Source: Membranihabitans marinus (GTDB taxonomy: Bacteria > Bacteroidota > Bacteroidia > Chitinophagales > Saprospiraceae). Taken from it: a stretch of DNA of 64,000 bases. The position numbers and the translations under genes are program-made. Of this stretch, positions 1-10,900 are shown one piece after another (the stretch's first letter is position 1; each line of letters begins with the position of its first letter). Location of the stretch: assembly GCF_019802045.1 (NCBI RefSeq), contig NZ_JAHVHU010000007.1:1-64000 (forward strand), in the 5' to 3' direction. Below the pieces are notes generated by a model. That model was not told the DNA's origin. It did no database searches and saw only the letters and a list, made by a program, of their open reading frames with translations.

Positions 1-206
1 TTTTTAACCAACTGACTATCTTATTCCCGGATCGGGTGAAAGTCATAAAATGATTATTTAACTTTACTCATGAAATCAGAATCAATTTTGAGCGAATACA
101 CAAAATTTTAAACAAGCCCCAACTTAAATCTGCTTCGTAATTCCGCTTGAACTCCAATGCCATTTGGGGGTCCACTTGAACTCATAGCCGATAGATGAAC
201 GTCTTT

Positions 207-627
207 TTAAGATTTTAGCAATAAATCCAACTCTTCCAAAAACTTATCTGCATTAATCACCTTTATTGGAGGGAATCTGATGGTACTTAAAATCCTAAAA
301 TCTTTGACATTGGAGACCAAATACTTTGCTCCGGAGGCAACTGCACAGTCAGCAAATTTGTTATCATCTGGATCTTTTGAGATTAAGTTCCATCGAAAGT
401 ATATTTGCGTTTTTTTCTACGTTTTTAAGCTTCACTAACAATTTGGCTACATTAACAGATATTTCTGAAGTTGTTTTCTGACCGATTATTTCTATATATT
501 CTTGTAATATCTCATTACTTATGGTTAAAGTAAACTTTGATTTCAATAATCCATCAAATATCGGTCTGTACTTTGAAAATTTCGGGAGAGATATTAATAA
601 GACATTCATATCTAATACTACTTTCAC
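207..627 (-). pseudogene. PIN-domain toxin, frameshifted
   Basis: The N-terminal 70 or so residues read as a PIN-family ribonuclease toxin (start MKVVLDMNVLL, with the conserved Asp6 and Asn8). The frame then runs out at 364. In the next frame the sequence continues without a stop to 207, with YFRWNLISKDPDDNKFADC, then an ALVSNVKDF-like block and a C-terminal helix. That is the usual second half of COG1569-type PIN toxins, including its conserved acidic residues. The break lies in or near a run of seven A (minus strand, about 410-416); removing one A joins the halves smoothly. The start is GTG, 5 nt after the stop of the antitoxin-like gene. As read, the toxin is inactive; a sequencing error in the homopolymer is the alternative. 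Family call confident, inactivation moderate. Confidence 0.8.
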
Positions 628-632
628 AATTC

Positions 633-854
633 TTATTTATACTCCGTTCTCATATGTTCTTTTGACCATTCTTCTATCTTTTCTTCTCCCCAACCTTTTT
701 CTTTAAATAATTCATCTACATCTGTAGTTGTCTTATCTGCAAAATATTCTACTAAAAGGCTTCTTATTTCTTTTACTTGCTCATCACTAACCTCAAAGCT
801 AAAAACCTCGAGTAGCTCCATTTGCAAGCTACTTAGCTTTTTCCGAGAATTCAT
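633..854 (-). CDS. Antitoxin-like small protein upstream of PIN toxin
   Basis: A 73-residue acidic, helical protein with the pattern LQMELLEVFSFEVSDEQ at the N-terminus and HMRTEYK at the end. This resembles the small partner that precedes PIN toxins in Bacteroidota and cyanobacteria. It would bind and inhibit the toxin and probably represses the pair. It is first in a two-gene unit: its stop is 5 nt before the GTG of the toxin. Because the toxin is frameshifted, it may be an orphan antitoxin. The identification rests on sequence feel and position, not on a DNA-binding motif I can name. Confidence 0.7.
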   Translation of the reverse strand: MNSRKKLSSLQMELLEVFSFEVSDEQVKEIRSLLVEYFADKTTTDVDELFKEKGWGEEKIEEWSKEHMRTEYK

Positions 855-906
855 TTTCTATAATTTTAATTTATCGTAAGATTCAAAATAATTGTTTAAA
901 CACGGC

Positions 907-1470
907 CTAAAACCGGTACCCAATTCTCAGATGCAAATTCAAAGCAAATTCACCATTGTTTTTGGCAAACCCGGCTTGTTTTGCAAACTGATACCGGTAT
1001 CCTGCACCTATTCCGGCCTCATAGGTAAAGTGTTTCCCCAGATGTCGCCGGATCCCCCAGGTAGGCATTATGGACAGGTCACTCATTACGCCCTTATCTT
1101 CATAATTTGAAATGGTGAACCAGTCCGGATGGTAGCTCATTTTCAATGAAAAAAAGTCGCCACTGTTCCCATCGATCGATTTCCCTTTTTGTGCTCTTTT
1201 CTGAAGATTGTAATACCATCGGGGTTCGAGCGTAAGCTCCGGAAACATTTGTATCCCCGTGTTGTCAAAATAGTCACTGCTCGATATACTGCTGCTAAAT
1301 CCTACTTCACTTCGCAGCGCGATGGATGGAGATAGCCTGGTTTCGTTGTGCGCCCAAATTCCTATCGGTCCGGCCTGAATGCCGAAAGTGGAAGGAACCA
1401 CACCTACATCTTGTGCGTAGGTGAGTATCGTCAGGGCACTCAAAATCAGTGTAAGTAGCAAAGCTTTCAT
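907..1470 (-). CDS. Small outer-membrane beta-barrel protein
   Basis: A 187-residue protein with a clear Sec signal peptide (MKALLLTLILSALTILTYAQ). The rest is amphipathic: strands of alternating polar and aromatic residues with glycine turns (for example GIGAGYRYQF), ending LHLRIGYRF. A terminal Phe in such a strand is typical of outer-membrane beta-barrels recognised by the BAM machinery. The size suggests about eight strands. No enzymatic motif is visible and the function is unknown. It stands alone: the flanking gene toward lower coordinates begins 53 nt away and belongs to the toxin-antitoxin pair. Confidence 0.7.
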   Translation of the reverse strand: MKALLLTLILSALTILTYAQDVGVVPSTFGIQAGPIGIWAHNETRLSPSIALRSEVGFSSSISSSDYFDNTGIQMFPELTLEPRWYYNLQKRAQKGKSIDGNSGDFFSLKMSYHPDWFTISNYEDKGVMSDLSIMPTWGIRRHLGKHFTYEAGIGAGYRYQFAKQAGFAKNNGEFALNLHLRIGYRF

Positions 1471-1720
1471 ATGATAGTATTTGTTGGTTGATTAATAGAT
1501 CTGAACAACATACTTCTTCACAGTCCATACCGATGAACAGAAAGAATGCAGGCCATAATTTGTAAAATCCTGTCCACTCCAAAACGAATGAGCATTCTAT
1601 ACCGTTGCTTACGGTTTATATAAAATAATATACCAATAACAATAATTATGATTTTATTCTAAGGGATTGGGATGAAATAAAATAGCAAGTCAAGCCTGTT
1701 CGATTATTCCATACCGGTCC

Positions 1721-4654
1721 CTAATACCGCTTATCAGCCACAAACGGCACCTTCTCCATATGGGACACCTCCACGCTGGGAAACCCAAAATCCAGTACGA
1801 TCCGTCCGCGAATCACGTACATTCCTTTCCCTTTGAACGGACACCGGGCGAGAGCTGGTGGAAAATGGACCGTATCAAAAAAGTGGCCCGCCCGGTCCAG
1901 CCAGGTTCCGAAGTTCATATGCTTTTTGTTGACCGTAGTCACATGTTTGCGGCACACGTAGTATCCCAGCATCGTCACCGATTGCCCTTCCCTTCGGTGC
2001 AGTTCCAGAGCCGGACATTCGTGAGCGGGGGCTTCAGCGACTAACTCAAACGGAGACGTGAGTGGAAACCCCAGAAGCTCAATTTCGTCAAAAGCCTGTT
2101 CGTGCGGAACCACCTCAAACCGGGGCAAGGTAAATTCATCGCGTTCCTCTTCAAATAAATCACCCACTCCACAGGCCGTCGTTCGGGCGGATCGGACTGT
2201 ATTTTTCTCCCACATCAATTCATATTTGCTCATTCCCGTAAACCGGAAAGCACCCACCCGGATCAACAAGTCCAGTTGAATACGCGGGAGATGAACCCGT
2301 TGCAAAAAATCAACCAATCCCGTAAAAGCCCCGTTGTTTTCCCGCTCTTCGAGAATGGCCGTCGCTACTTTTCGTTCCAGTTCCCGAATATGAACAAATC
2401 CAATATAGATATCTTCCCCCGTGACATGGGTCAGATAACGACTGTGGTTGATGCAGGGTGATTCGATATTACCACCCGCCATCCGCGCCTCATGCACATA
2501 GAGCTCCGTGCTGTAGAATCCGCCAAAATTATTGATGACCGCCACCATAAATTCCAGTGGATAGTAGGTCTTCAGATACAGGCTCTGGAAAGATTCCACA
2601 GCAAAACTCGCGGAATGGGCCTTGCAAAAGGAATAGCCGCTAAAACTCTCTACCTGACGCCATACCTCCCGGGTCAGCGCCGGATCATGCCCCCGCTCCC
2701 GGGCATTCCGGAAAAACTTCGCCTGCAAATTGCGGAAGGTATCCGACGATTTTTTCTTTCCGGTCATAATCCGCCGCAGCACATCGGATTCATCGAGATC
2801 AAGCCCGGCAAAATGATGCACGATCTTCATCACATCTTCCTGATACACCATGACTCCATAGGTCTCCTTCAGATGAGTCTCATAAGTCTCGTGCAAGTAA
2901 TTGAAGCTTTCCGGATGGTGTGCCCGATGGATGTATTCCCGCATCATGCCGCTCTTTGCCACACCGGGGCGGATGATGGAGCTCGCCGCCACCAGTCCCA
3001 CATAATTGTCGCACTCCAGCTTGTGCAACAATCCCCGCATGGCCGGTGATTCGATGTAAAAGCAACCGATGCAATTCCCCGACCGGAGCCGCTCCTTCAC
3101 CCGTTGATCCGATTTGATCCGGGCAATGTCGTGAACATTGACCGATTCGTGCTGGTTTTCCCGGATGTAGTCCACCGCATCCCGGATGTGACCCAGCCCG
3201 CGTTGGCTGAGAATATCGTATTTATGAAATCCCATGTCCTCAGCGGCATACATGTCAAACTGGACGATGGGAAACCCTTTGGGCATCATCTGCAATGCAG
3301 TGTGGTAATACAACGGACGTTCACTGATCACGATCCCTCCGGCATGGATCGACAGGTGATTGGGCAATCCCTCCAGTTTTTTTCCAAAATAAAAGATGTG
3401 CTTGCCATACGCATGGTGTTTGTCCGTACGCTGCGGTTCGTTGACCAGCACATCAATATCCGCCTTAGGCAACCCGAATACTTTTCCCAGTTCGCGGATG
3501 ATCGAACGTCCTTTGAAGGTGCTGTAAGTCGCCAGCAAAGCAGTCCGCTCCCGGCCATACCGCTTGAAAACATAATCGGTGACGTCATCCCGTTCATTCC
3601 AGCTGAAATCAATGTCAAAATCGGGCGGTGAAGTCCGGTACGGATTGATGAATCGCTCAAAGTACAAATCGAGTTCCAACGGGTCCACATCGGTGATGTA
3701 AAGACAAAAAGCAACGATGGAATTGGCCCCGCTCCCCCGACCGATGTGGTAATACCCCACGCTCTGGGCATACCGCACAATATCCCAGGTAATGAGAAAA
3801 TAAGTGGCAAAACCCAGTTGATCGATCACCTTCAGTTCTTTATTCACCCGCTCCCTGGCCCGTGGGTCCGACGCATACCGTCGTCTGCATCCCCGATACG
3901 CCAATTTGGTCAGAAGCGCCATATCTTCCTCCCCGTTTCCGGTGAAATACCGGCGGTTGTTTTCCGACCCCAGCCTCATTTCGAACCCACATTCTTTCAG
4001 GAGCGCTTCCGTGTTGTTGACAATCTGCGGATAAGGAGCGTACCGTCGCTTCAGTTCATCTACCGGAACCAGGTATTCGTGTTCATCGGCAATGGGGTAA
4101 TCCCGGAGCTGCCCGATGACAATGTTCTCGTCGATGCAACGCAACAATTTGTGAAGACGATGGCCGTCTTCGCGGTCAAAAGTGACCGGAGCAAGCGCCA
4201 CGACCCGGTCGAGGTGCTGTCGGATCGGCGATGAATATAAATTATTAACTTCCTCTGGTCGCACACCGTAGTATTCATGAGGCCGGAAGTCCCCGATGGG
4301 TTTGGGCAAAGCCGCATAGATCGCTACAGCATGTTCCCATTCCGGCGCAATCCGTGGAATCATCTTTCCCGCCGTCAAATGCGCAGACAGTAAAGTCGTC
4401 AGCTCCCGGAAACCTTCTTCATTCTGCGCCAGACCAATGTACCGGAGTTGGTTATCCTGACGAAACTCGATCCCCACCACCGGCGTGACCCGGGCTTCCC
4501 GGCATGCTTTGTAAAATTCAAAGACGCCCGACGTATTGTTGATGTCGGTTAACACGACCCGATCCAATCCACAATCCGTGGCCTGCTGCACCAGTTCCTG
4601 CGGCGACAAGGTGCCGTATCGTAAGCTGTAGTATGAGTGATTATTGAGATACAT
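1721..4654 (-). CDS. dnaE: DNA polymerase III alpha subunit, short second type
   Basis: A 977-residue C-family DNA polymerase. It has an N-terminal PHP domain (NHSYYSLRYG, LTDINNTSG), where the first His of the usual HxH is Asn. The palm carries the catalytic aspartates in PPDFDIDFSW, followed by finger and helix-hairpin-helix regions and a C-terminal OB-fold that starts near TMLGYYVCRK. Replicative DnaE has about 1,160 residues and a tau-binding tail, which is missing here. That fits the accessory, DNA-damage-linked DnaE copies of Bacteroidota, though the usual DinB/ImuB-type partner is not next to it. I chose the ATG at 4654 over an upstream TTG at 4663 because the family starts at MYLN and the TTG lies inside an operator-like palindrome. 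Confidence 0.9.
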   Translation of the reverse strand: MYLNNHSYYSLRYGTLSPQELVQQATDCGLDRVVLTDINNTSGVFEFYKACREARVTPVVGIEFRQDNQLRYIGLAQNEEGFRELTTLLSAHLTAGKMIPRIAPEWEHAVAIYAALPKPIGDFRPHEYYGVRPEEVNNLYSSPIRQHLDRVVALAPVTFDREDGHRLHKLLRCIDENIVIGQLRDYPIADEHEYLVPVDELKRRYAPYPQIVNNTEALLKECGFEMRLGSENNRRYFTGNGEEDMALLTKLAYRGCRRRYASDPRARERVNKELKVIDQLGFATYFLITWDIVRYAQSVGYYHIGRGSGANSIVAFCLYITDVDPLELDLYFERFINPYRTSPPDFDIDFSWNERDDVTDYVFKRYGRERTALLATYSTFKGRSIIRELGKVFGLPKADIDVLVNEPQRTDKHHAYGKHIFYFGKKLEGLPNHLSIHAGGIVISERPLYYHTALQMMPKGFPIVQFDMYAAEDMGFHKYDILSQRGLGHIRDAVDYIRENQHESVNVHDIARIKSDQRVKERLRSGNCIGCFYIESPAMRGLLHKLECDNYVGLVAASSIIRPGVAKSGMMREYIHRAHHPESFNYLHETYETHLKETYGVMVYQEDVMKIVHHFAGLDLDESDVLRRIMTGKKKSSDTFRNLQAKFFRNARERGHDPALTREVWRQVESFSGYSFCKAHSASFAVESFQSLYLKTYYPLEFMVAVINNFGGFYSTELYVHEARMAGGNIESPCINHSRYLTHVTGEDIYIGFVHIRELERKVATAILEERENNGAFTGLVDFLQRVHLPRIQLDLLIRVGAFRFTGMSKYELMWEKNTVRSARTTACGVGDLFEEERDEFTLPRFEVVPHEQAFDEIELLGFPLTSPFELVAEAPAHECPALELHRREGQSVTMLGYYVCRKHVTTVNKKHMNFGTWLDRAGHFFDTVHFPPALARCPFKGKGMYVIRGRIVLDFGFPSVEVSHMEKVPFVADKRY

Positions 4655-4711
4655 ATGTCGCAATATACGACATTGATTTTATTTTTAGTCGTTTTTTTCG
4701 ACATTGATTTT
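4655..4711 (-). promoter_or_regulatory. Two tandem GTCG-N7-CGAC operators before dnaE
   Basis: Two inverted repeats with the same arms and spacer length lie directly before the dnaE ATG: TGTCG-N7-CGACA at 4656-4672 and GTCG-N7-CGAC at 4688-4702. Their centres are 31 bp apart, about three helical turns. A 13-bp direct repeat (CGACATTGATTTT, 4668-4680 and 4699-4711) contains the right arms. The proximal palindrome covers a TATATTGC that resembles the -7 box. A dimeric repressor bound here would block the promoter and the start. A LexA-like SOS regulator is a reasonable guess from the gene, but no binding protein is identified in the window. Confidence 0.6.
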
Positions 4712-4946
4712 GTGAGAGCGCATCCATGAATTATGAAGGGCTACTCCTTTACCGAGAATTGAAGTCCTCACATCCTTGTTTAGGAACAACAAAGCTCCTT
4801 GAGCTATTCTAGGAACTGGACTTTCAGAATGACGATGCTCCCCTTCTTGACAAATAAATTTTTCCACTCGTCTACGTAGTACCACGTACATCAATGCGAA
4901 TTTGACCTGATAACTTTACCGGGTAAAAACCTTAAAAAACATCACC

Positions 4947-7900
4947 ATGAATGTTACACCCCTTATAATAGCCCAGTCTGCGCATAAAGTGTCAATCATT
5001 TTTTCCATAGCATTTTTGTTCGTGTTGATACTCACTGCAGGATCCGCCACAGCCCAAGCCACCTGGAACGTGACCAGCTCTGCCGATGCTGGCGCTAATA
5101 CCCTCCGTGAAGCGATTGATGATTCCGCCGATGGGGACATCATCAACATCAATGTGTCTTCCGAAATTATGATTGAATCGGGGCTCTATGTATTTCTCAA
5201 GGATCTGACCATTCACGGAAACGGAGCCACGATCAATAGTGTCAATTCAAGTAATTATACGTTTTTCTTCGATATAAGCAACACCACCATCAATGATTTG
5301 ACGATGAAAAATCTAAGCAAAAGTTGGCCCGTAATCACAGCCATCAATTCCGGACCGATCACGCTCAATAACTGCACTATAATAGATAATCCAACTTCTT
5401 CTGTCAAAGGGGGAGCTATACACAGCAACGTTCCAATAGTACTTAACAACTGCACCATTCAAAACAATACGGCCCAGGACGGAGGGGGCATCTACATGGA
5501 TTTCAATGCCCTGACACTCCTCAATTCGATCATCTCCGGAAATACGGCTACCGGAAGTTTTGGAACCGGTGGCATTTCGTGTACGGGCCCTTTCAAGATG
5601 ACCAATTCTGAAATCATCAACAACAACGCTCCTAGTGGGTGGACCGGCGGACTTCAGGTTTACAGTTCGGCCATTGTCGAAATTTCCGGTTCCAAAATCA
5701 ATAACAATTCGGGAAATTCAGGAGCCGGTGGATGCTCGATTTTTGGTGCACTCGCCCTGACGAATTCTGAAATCGTAAATAATACCTGCAACGGAACAGG
5801 AGGCGGGATCCAGTTTATATCTTTTGGTGGAACTACACCTTCGATCATTATGAACTCTACGATCAGTCAAAACACTGCCAACCATTCAGGAGGAATAAGC
5901 TATGCCGGAACTTCATTAACCATTAATGATTCACATATCGATAACAACCATTCAACCCAGTTTAGTGGCGGGGGTCTGTTTATCAGCAGCGGGGAGCTAA
6001 CCCTTAAAAATTCCACCGTAAATAATAATGAAGCGAAAAGCACAGGAGGAGGGATCTATTCCAATGTGGACTGTATCATTGACAACTCAAAAATGAATGG
6101 CAATACATCCAATGACAAAGGCGGCGGAATCTATATGTACGCTGGAAAGCTGGAACTTAAAAATCAATCTGAAGTCAATGACAATACAACTTCCATCGAT
6201 GGTGGTGGTATCTACCTCAATAATAGTGCATCCACTCAACTGATCGCCAACAATAGCTCGATCAATAGTAACAAAACCATCCACTGGGGAGGCGGGGGCA
6301 TCCACATCCGTCCTAATGGTCATACCAAAATCCTGACCAACTGCGAACTCAAAAACAATCGTGCCAACACACAGGGTGGTGCGATCTATAATCAGGGCGG
6401 GCTCCAACTGAACGGTGTGACCATGACAGGAAACAAAGCTCAATGGGGTGGCGGTCTCTACGTATGGTCCGGACAGGCAGAGATAAATAATTCATCCCTG
6501 GATATAAACGAAGCAAGCAGTGATGGGGGCGGTGTGTACTCCAGGAGCAAACTCATCATCGAAAATAATTCCACCATAAATGAGAATACAGCCGGCCAAA
6601 CCGGTGGCGGACTGTGGATATCGCACACCGGCCAAACCTCGACCATATCAGGCAGTCAGGTCAACGGCAATGAAGCCCAGCGGGCAGCAGGAATTTTGAT
6701 TGGAGATGGTGCACTAACCATTGACCAGGGGTCGCAGGTGAACAGCAACACGAATGTCAGCAATTTCGACGGAGCCGGCATTTATAACAGCAATGCCGCC
6801 CTGACCATTAAGAGTTCTTCCGTCAATGACAACACCACAGCGGCAAATGGTGCAGGTGTCTTTATAGCCCATGGTAGCCATGCTTCGTTGACCACGGACC
6901 AGGCGGATATTACCGGGAATACAGCCGGCAAAAACGGGGGTGGCGTGTATCTCAGCACCATCGGAAACATCCAGAATTCGACCATCACACAAAATACAGC
7001 CACAGGTCCCGGAGGAGGAATATATGTCCGTGAATTAGCCGGCGCAAAATTGAGCGTAACAGGGGGCAGTATCAGTGACAACACAGCCAGTTATGGCGGG
7101 GGCCTCATACTTTATCACAACAATAACGCCAACACCATTTCAAATTGTGATGTCAAAAACAATGAGGTGACTCAGCAAGGTGGGGGTGCATGGATCAAAG
7201 CCAACACTTCCATTACCGGATCAACTTTTGAGAGCAATTCGGCGGTCGCAGCGGGTGGTGGGATATTTATGGACTCCGGTACATCTACCGTGAAGTCTTC
7301 CACTCTTTCAATGAATTCAGCTGCCCAAGGAGCGGGTTTATATGTCCGTACCGGTGATCTCGAAATACAATCTACGAATATAGAATTTAATGAATCCTTA
7401 AATGCAGGTGGAGGAATCCATCAGAAGGAGGGCACATTATCCATTTCCGATCAGTCCTCCATCAGTAACAATGAATCCATCAATACAAGTGGTGGAGGGA
7501 TTTATGTGGACAATGGAAAACTAACGCTCAATGATTCAGAGGTCAAAAACAATAAAGTGAAAAATGGAGGTGGCGGAATCTACCTGAATAGCAATCCGAA
7601 CGTACAATTTTCCGCTGAAAACAGCTCTATTAGTGGTAATACTACCCAAGTCTATGGAGGTGGCGGACTTCTCATCAAAGCGAACAACCATAAAAAAATT
7701 ATTCGCAATTGCATCATTCAAGAGAATACTGCCAAAGGTGAAGGTGGTGGTTTGGTCAATAATGGGGAATTGGAAATTCTGGATAACTCCATCATTAAAA
7801 ACAACGAAAGCCAAACAGGCAATGGTGGAGGCTTATATAATACGGGCGCACTTATGTTTAACCATACAAAGGTATTAGAGAATCACGCCAGGAGAGGAGG

Positions 7901-10900
7901 TGGTTTATTTACAAAAACCGGAAATGCAACCATAGAAAGCAGTTCTGTGATTCAGGGGAATGAAGCCATTCATTTCGGTGGCGGAGTATTTTTTCATTCC
8001 GGTACGCATGTCATCAGGAACTCAGCAGTGCTGGACAACCAATCCAACAACAGCGGTGGGGGGATTTTTTTCAACGAAGGAAGTTTGACCATTGAAAGTG
8101 CAAAAGTAAATGACAATTCCTCAACGGGAAGCAAAGGTGGTGGAATACACAATGAAAAGGGCGCCCTGATCATCAAAAAATCGGAGATCAACGGGAATTC
8201 AGCGCTCACCTGGGGCGGAGGAATTTACAGCAGCTACCTCACAGGGGCTGTTTCCTTTTCCATTGATGGTTCTGAAGTGAACGGCAATTCGGCCAACAAT
8301 GGTGGCGGGATCAGCGTGGATGTAATCAATAACTACACAATCTCCAATACAGAATTCAAAAACAATACCGCCCAAAATAACGGTGGAGCTATCAATATCA
8401 TAGGTGGCACCGGCATGGTAGATATCAGTCAGGTCACAATTGTGAATAATCAGGCTACCCACGGTGGCGGGATCAGCAACACCAGCCTGGACTTGATGGT
8501 GCACAACTCGACCATCAACCACAATCAAAGCACCCACCACGGTGGTGGCATTTACAATGAAAATAATAATACAACCCTGACGAATTCGAAAATCAATGGG
8601 AATACATCCAATTCTAATGGCGGCGGGATATGGAATAACGGGACATTGGATATTTCGGACTCAGAAATCCGGGGCAATACGGCTCTATACTGGGGGGGAG
8701 GAATACTTACTTTCGGCACCGCCACCCTTGATAAGATGATCATAGAAGGAAATTCAGCGAACGATGGCGGCGGAATAGCCAATGTAGCCAGCATATCCAT
8801 CGATTACTCCACCATCACAAACAATACCGCCACGAATGGCGGGGGGCTGCATAACCTGAGTTCCGGCGCTTACCAGGGGAATCTGACCCTCACAAATTCA
8901 ATCGTATCTCTGAATCATGGAACCAGCGGTGCGGACATTCACAATACGGCGTCTATATCCGGAGATCACAACCTGCTGTCCGATTATACCGGCAGCGGAT
9001 TGACTGCGAATGGTACTAATAATTTGACCGGTGATCCGCTCTTTGTTTCGGATTTCAATAATCTCAACCTCACAAAATGCTCTCCCGCTATCGATGCGGC
9101 GAGCAACGGAGATGATATGGGAGCTCTCCAATCGGGCTTGACAGCCATCGTCCCAGTCATCACCACAGCATCCATCACGGTAGCTCTGAATGATCAACAC
9201 CCCAACCTGATCAGCATCGATCCCTCCATGGTGTCATACAACTTTATGGGTTGCACGGATATAACTATCTCCCTGGCGCCGGTGGACTTTGATTGTTCCC
9301 ATGTGGGCCAATCTGTGACCACCACAGCTACGGTAACCTATTCCGGTGGACAATCTTTTCAGCAGCCCATATCGGTTATTGTATTAGATCAGGCAGCACC
9401 CCATTTTACTCCATTCCCACCTGATACAGTCTATGTAGCTGCCGGAGATCCTTTGCCGGCCCCTGATCCTGTGACCTACGCAGATAATTGTGGGGGAGTC
9501 GTGGCGTTGAATGTGAGTGATGGTTCATCTACTACCCTGAAATGCGGCGAAAAAATTTACCGAACCTATTCGATTACCGATGTCCACGGAAACGTTAGAG
9601 CTTTTGTTCAAACTATAATCATTGGTGATGGCATCGGACCAGAGATTACCGTATGGGATGAGGACCAGATGGATATCACCGGTTTGAATTCTCTCCCTGT
9701 TTACTCGGTACAGCACGACACCACGTACACTTCTTTCACCAGCGATGCCGTCCTGGCCCGGTATTGCGGACAATCGCAGTATATTCAGCGAACCTATACC
9801 GCTCTGGACGCCTGCCACAACGAATCGACAAAGACCCTGAATATTATGTTTTCTGATGAAGAAAAGCCTGTGCTGACCAAGGAAGCAGACTTTTTGCAAA
9901 ACGTGGAGAATGGCGACACCATCGACTGGGTGGACTGCATTTACCCTGCCCCTTCCCGGAATGACATCTCCTGGTCCGACAACAGCGGCAAGGCGGTAGT
10001 GAAGACACACGTATATCCTCTTCCTCTGCCCGATACTGCGCCTTTCGGTCTATTCAAATTATTGAACTATGTCTATGAAGTGGAGGATGAATGTGGGAAC
10101 TCAACCGAACTGAATTTCTACATGGGACTATATGATCTGCAGGGACCCATTTTCCAATACATTCCTCGAGATACGATCATTCAAGCCATCCCCGATCTCC
10201 CGCCGATCCCAAATCAAGTGATTATACTGGATGTCTGCAACTATGTGGTGTGGGATACCGTTGCGACCGCACCAATCATCGATCCTTGGACCGGGGACAC
10301 CACCGCTTTTTCCCGAAAATGGATGGCCCGGGATGTGGTGGGGCATGAAACTTTTGAGGAGCAGATCATTTACATAAAATCAGACAAAATAGCCTACGGA
10401 GAGGTTACTGCCCGGATTGCGTATCACGATAAGTTGACTCCAAAACACTTTGATGGGGAAATCGGAGAAAATGGAATTGAAATTCACCTGTACCGACTAA
10501 ATACGGATGGTGGGAAAAATGTTGTCACAGACAGCACCACCACGCAAAATTGGTTCGGACGCAATGGTTCTGGCTGGATGACAGGCATCCTGCCTGGCTC
10601 CTATCAGGTCAAGGTCGATGTACCGGAAGGATTTTACATCCGGCAGAACAGCCGGGTTGATTCGCTGGGTTGGTCGGACACTCTGACTTACAATGGTGAA
10701 TTGATCGATTTGGGGTTGATCGTATTTACGCCTATTCTTGAACCCAAGGTCCAAAATGTGCAGCCCTTGCGATCCATGGCTCAAAATAAAATACCAGCCC
10801 AAAACCAGGAATGGATGGTTTATCCCAATCCCAGTCATGGACAGGTAAAAATAGAATATAGCAACAACGAACAATATGATTTTGATCTTTTTGACCGGAC

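Noticed and set aside
2492-4234. Long plus-strand frames antisense to dnaE
   Set aside because: They mirror the coding pattern of dnaE and carry no domain; the minus-strand polymerase motifs are complete.
4685-4894. 69-codon minus-strand frame upstream of dnaE
   Set aside because: Its end overlaps the operator region, it has no family features, and its composition is like the surrounding non-coding DNA.
6087-10010. Several 90-160-codon minus-strand frames inside the giant surface protein
   Set aside because: They are antisense shadows of the Gly/Asn-rich repeats; none shows its own start signals or a known domain.
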